A program made the position numbers and the translations under genes. Source: an uncultured Alphaproteobacteria bacterium (GTDB lineage Bacteria; Pseudomonadota; Alphaproteobacteria; Rickettsiales; UBA1997). Taken from it: a stretch of 6,882 bases of DNA. The stretch covers positions 1 to 6,882 of the forward strand of contig CAJBXX010000122.1 in assembly GCA_903959715.1 (NCBI GenBank). The letters run 5' to 3'. Of this stretch, positions 5,764-6,882 are shown one piece after another. The notes beneath the pieces were generated by a model. The model was not told the origin of the DNA. It saw only the letters and a program-made list of their open reading frames with translations, and ran no database searches. Each line of letters starts with the position of its first letter. The stretch's first letter is position 1.

Positions 5764-6882
5764 ATGAGCAATAAAAATCTTGCAAATGCCTTACGCTTTT
5801 TAGCAATTGATGCGGTTGAGAATGCTAATTCTGGTCATCCCGGCATGCCGATGGGAATGGCCGATGTCGCTTCGGTTTTATTCAATGAATTTTTAAAATT
5901 TAATCCAAAAAATCCTAAATGGCATGACCGCGATCGCTTTATTTTATCCGCCGGTCATGGCTCGATGTTACTTTACGGTGCCCTTTATTTAAGCGGTTAT
6001 GACGACATAAAAATTGAAGACATAAAAAAATTTCGCCAACTTCATTCTAAATGTGCGGGACACCCCGAATATGGTGAACTCGCAGGTATCGAAACCACCA
6101 CGGGTCCACTTGGTCAAGGCGTTGCTAATGCAGTCGGCATGGCGCTTTCGGCAAAAATGTTGCAAGCGCGTTTTGGCACAAAAATTTTTGATCACAAAAT
6201 TTATGCGTTAATTGGCGATGGTTGTTTGATGGAAGGAATTTCGCAAGAGGCTCTAGCTTTCGCCGGCAATTTAAATCTCGATAATTTAATTTTACTTTGG
6301 GACAATAATTCGATTTCAATCGATGGTAAAACCTCGATTGCCACCGCAGAAAACATGACTGGACGCTTTGAAGCTCTTGGCTTCAACATAATTTCAATCG
6401 ATGGTCATAATTTTGACGAAATTCGCCAAGCCTTGAGTAAAGCTCAAAATTCGACCAAACCAATTTTGATCGATTGCAAAACTACCATTGGTTTCGGTTC
6501 TCCTTCAAAAGCTGGAAGCGAAAAATGCCACGGCTCCCCGCTTGGTAAAGAAGAAATTCAAAAAACCCGTGAAAATTTACAATGGAATTCCGCCCCATTT
6601 GAAATTCCAAATGACATTTTAGAAACTTGGAGAAAAGCTTCAAATCGTTGCCTCGAAAGCTATAAAATTTCCTTAGAAAATTTGCAAAAACTCGATGAAA
6701 ATGCCAAAGATTTATTTTCACAAATTTTAGAAAAAAAATTGCCCGCAAATTTTTCGCAAAAACTCGCCGAATTTAAAAACAAAATTAACAACGAAAAAAC
6801 TACGCAAGCTTCACGCAAATCTTCGCAACAAATTTTAGAATTTTTAACCAATAATTTACCTTCTTTAATTGGCGGTTCCGCC
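5764..6882 (+). CDS. tkt: Transketolase, N-terminal part (cut by window edge)
   Basis: Transketolase is a thiamine-diphosphate enzyme that moves two-carbon ketol units between sugar phosphates in the non-oxidative pentose phosphate pathway (cytoplasm). The first 373 codons are present and the frame is open at the right edge. It opens with MSNKNLANALRFLAIDAVEN and SGHPGMPMG (23-31, His25). His65 (SAGHGSMLLYG), His100 (KCAGHPEYG) and GPLGQG (114-119) follow. The ThDP/Mg-binding motif runs from GDGCLMEG (151-158) to DNN (180-182), and then SISIDG (183-188). The substrate-loop His lies in EKCHGSPLG. The visible end, SSQQILEFLTNNLPSLIGGSA, is the start of the pyrimidine-binding domain, so roughly 290 residues should follow outside the window. 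The ATG comes directly after a TAA, with no Shine-Dalgarno sequence. It is divergent from pssA. Confidence 0.98.
   Translation, partial: MSNKNLANALRFLAIDAVENANSGHPGMPMGMADVASVLFNEFLKFNPKNPKWHDRDRFILSAGHGSMLLYGALYLSGYDDIKIEDIKKFRQLHSKCAGHPEYGELAGIETTTGPLGQGVANAVGMALSAKMLQARFGTKIFDHKIYALIGDGCLMEGISQEALAFAGNLNLDNLILLWDNNSISIDGKTSIATAENMTGRFEALGFNIISIDGHNFDEIRQALSKAQNSTKPILIDCKTTIGFGSPSKAGSEKCHGSPLGKEEIQKTRENLQWNSAPFEIPNDILETWRKASNRCLESYKISLENLQKLDENAKDLFSQILEKKLPANFSQKLAEFKNKINNEKTTQASRKSSQQILEFLTNNLPSLIGGSA

Noticed and set aside
5989..6851. Several minus-strand open frames of 60-90 codons opposite tkt
   Set aside because: All are antisense to a clearly conserved transketolase frame that stays open to the window edge. 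None shows a signal peptide, a domain or a ribosome-binding site.

Overview
The window is AT-rich (by eye about two thirds A+T), densely packed bacterial DNA carrying seven complete or partial housekeeping genes on the minus strand and one on the plus strand. The best guess for the host is an alphaproteobacterium from the Rickettsiales or a neighbouring AT-rich lineage. The main support is the valyl-tRNA synthetase, which carries an archaeal/Rickettsiales-like N-terminus (TPPPTVSG, HMGH, FDDNGLPTE) instead of the usual bacterial form. The YfgM-like/BamB-like pair and the alphaproteobacterial look of PssA agree with this. A transketolase and a type II 3-dehydroquinase suggest a metabolism less reduced than that of Rickettsia itself. 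Family-level placement is inference.

Layout, left to right: valS (minus, cut by the left edge, 1-494), a bamB-like PQQ-propeller lipoprotein (494-1936), a YfgM-like membrane-anchored protein (1952-2647) and folD (2667-3557) form a tight minus-strand run with gaps of -1, 15 and 19 bases. A 123-base AT-rich gap (3558-3680) separates this from a second minus-strand run: an ABC-type ATPase (3681-4391), aroQ (4393-4827) and pssA (4831 to about 5613), with gaps of only 1 and 3 bases. A 150-base divergent intergenic region (5614-5763) leads to a plus-strand transketolase gene, tkt (5764 to the right edge, first 373 codons).

Transcription on the minus strand therefore probably runs pssA-aroQ-ABC ATPase and then folD-yfgM-like-bamB-like-valS, either as two units or with read-through. 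The functions are mixed: phospholipid synthesis, the shikimate pathway, export or membrane transport, one-carbon metabolism, envelope assembly and tRNA charging. The only clear functional pair is YfgM-like plus BamB-like, both envelope proteins acting around secretion and outer-membrane protein assembly. I see no RNA genes, insertion sequences, CRISPR arrays, phage genes or toxin/antitoxin modules, and no convincing novel system. The points worth a second look are the ValRS type, a CxxC pair in the periplasmic part of the YfgM-like protein, the unusual N-terminus of the BamB-like protein, departures from consensus in AroQ and the ABC ATPase, and short repeats in the two intergenic gaps.
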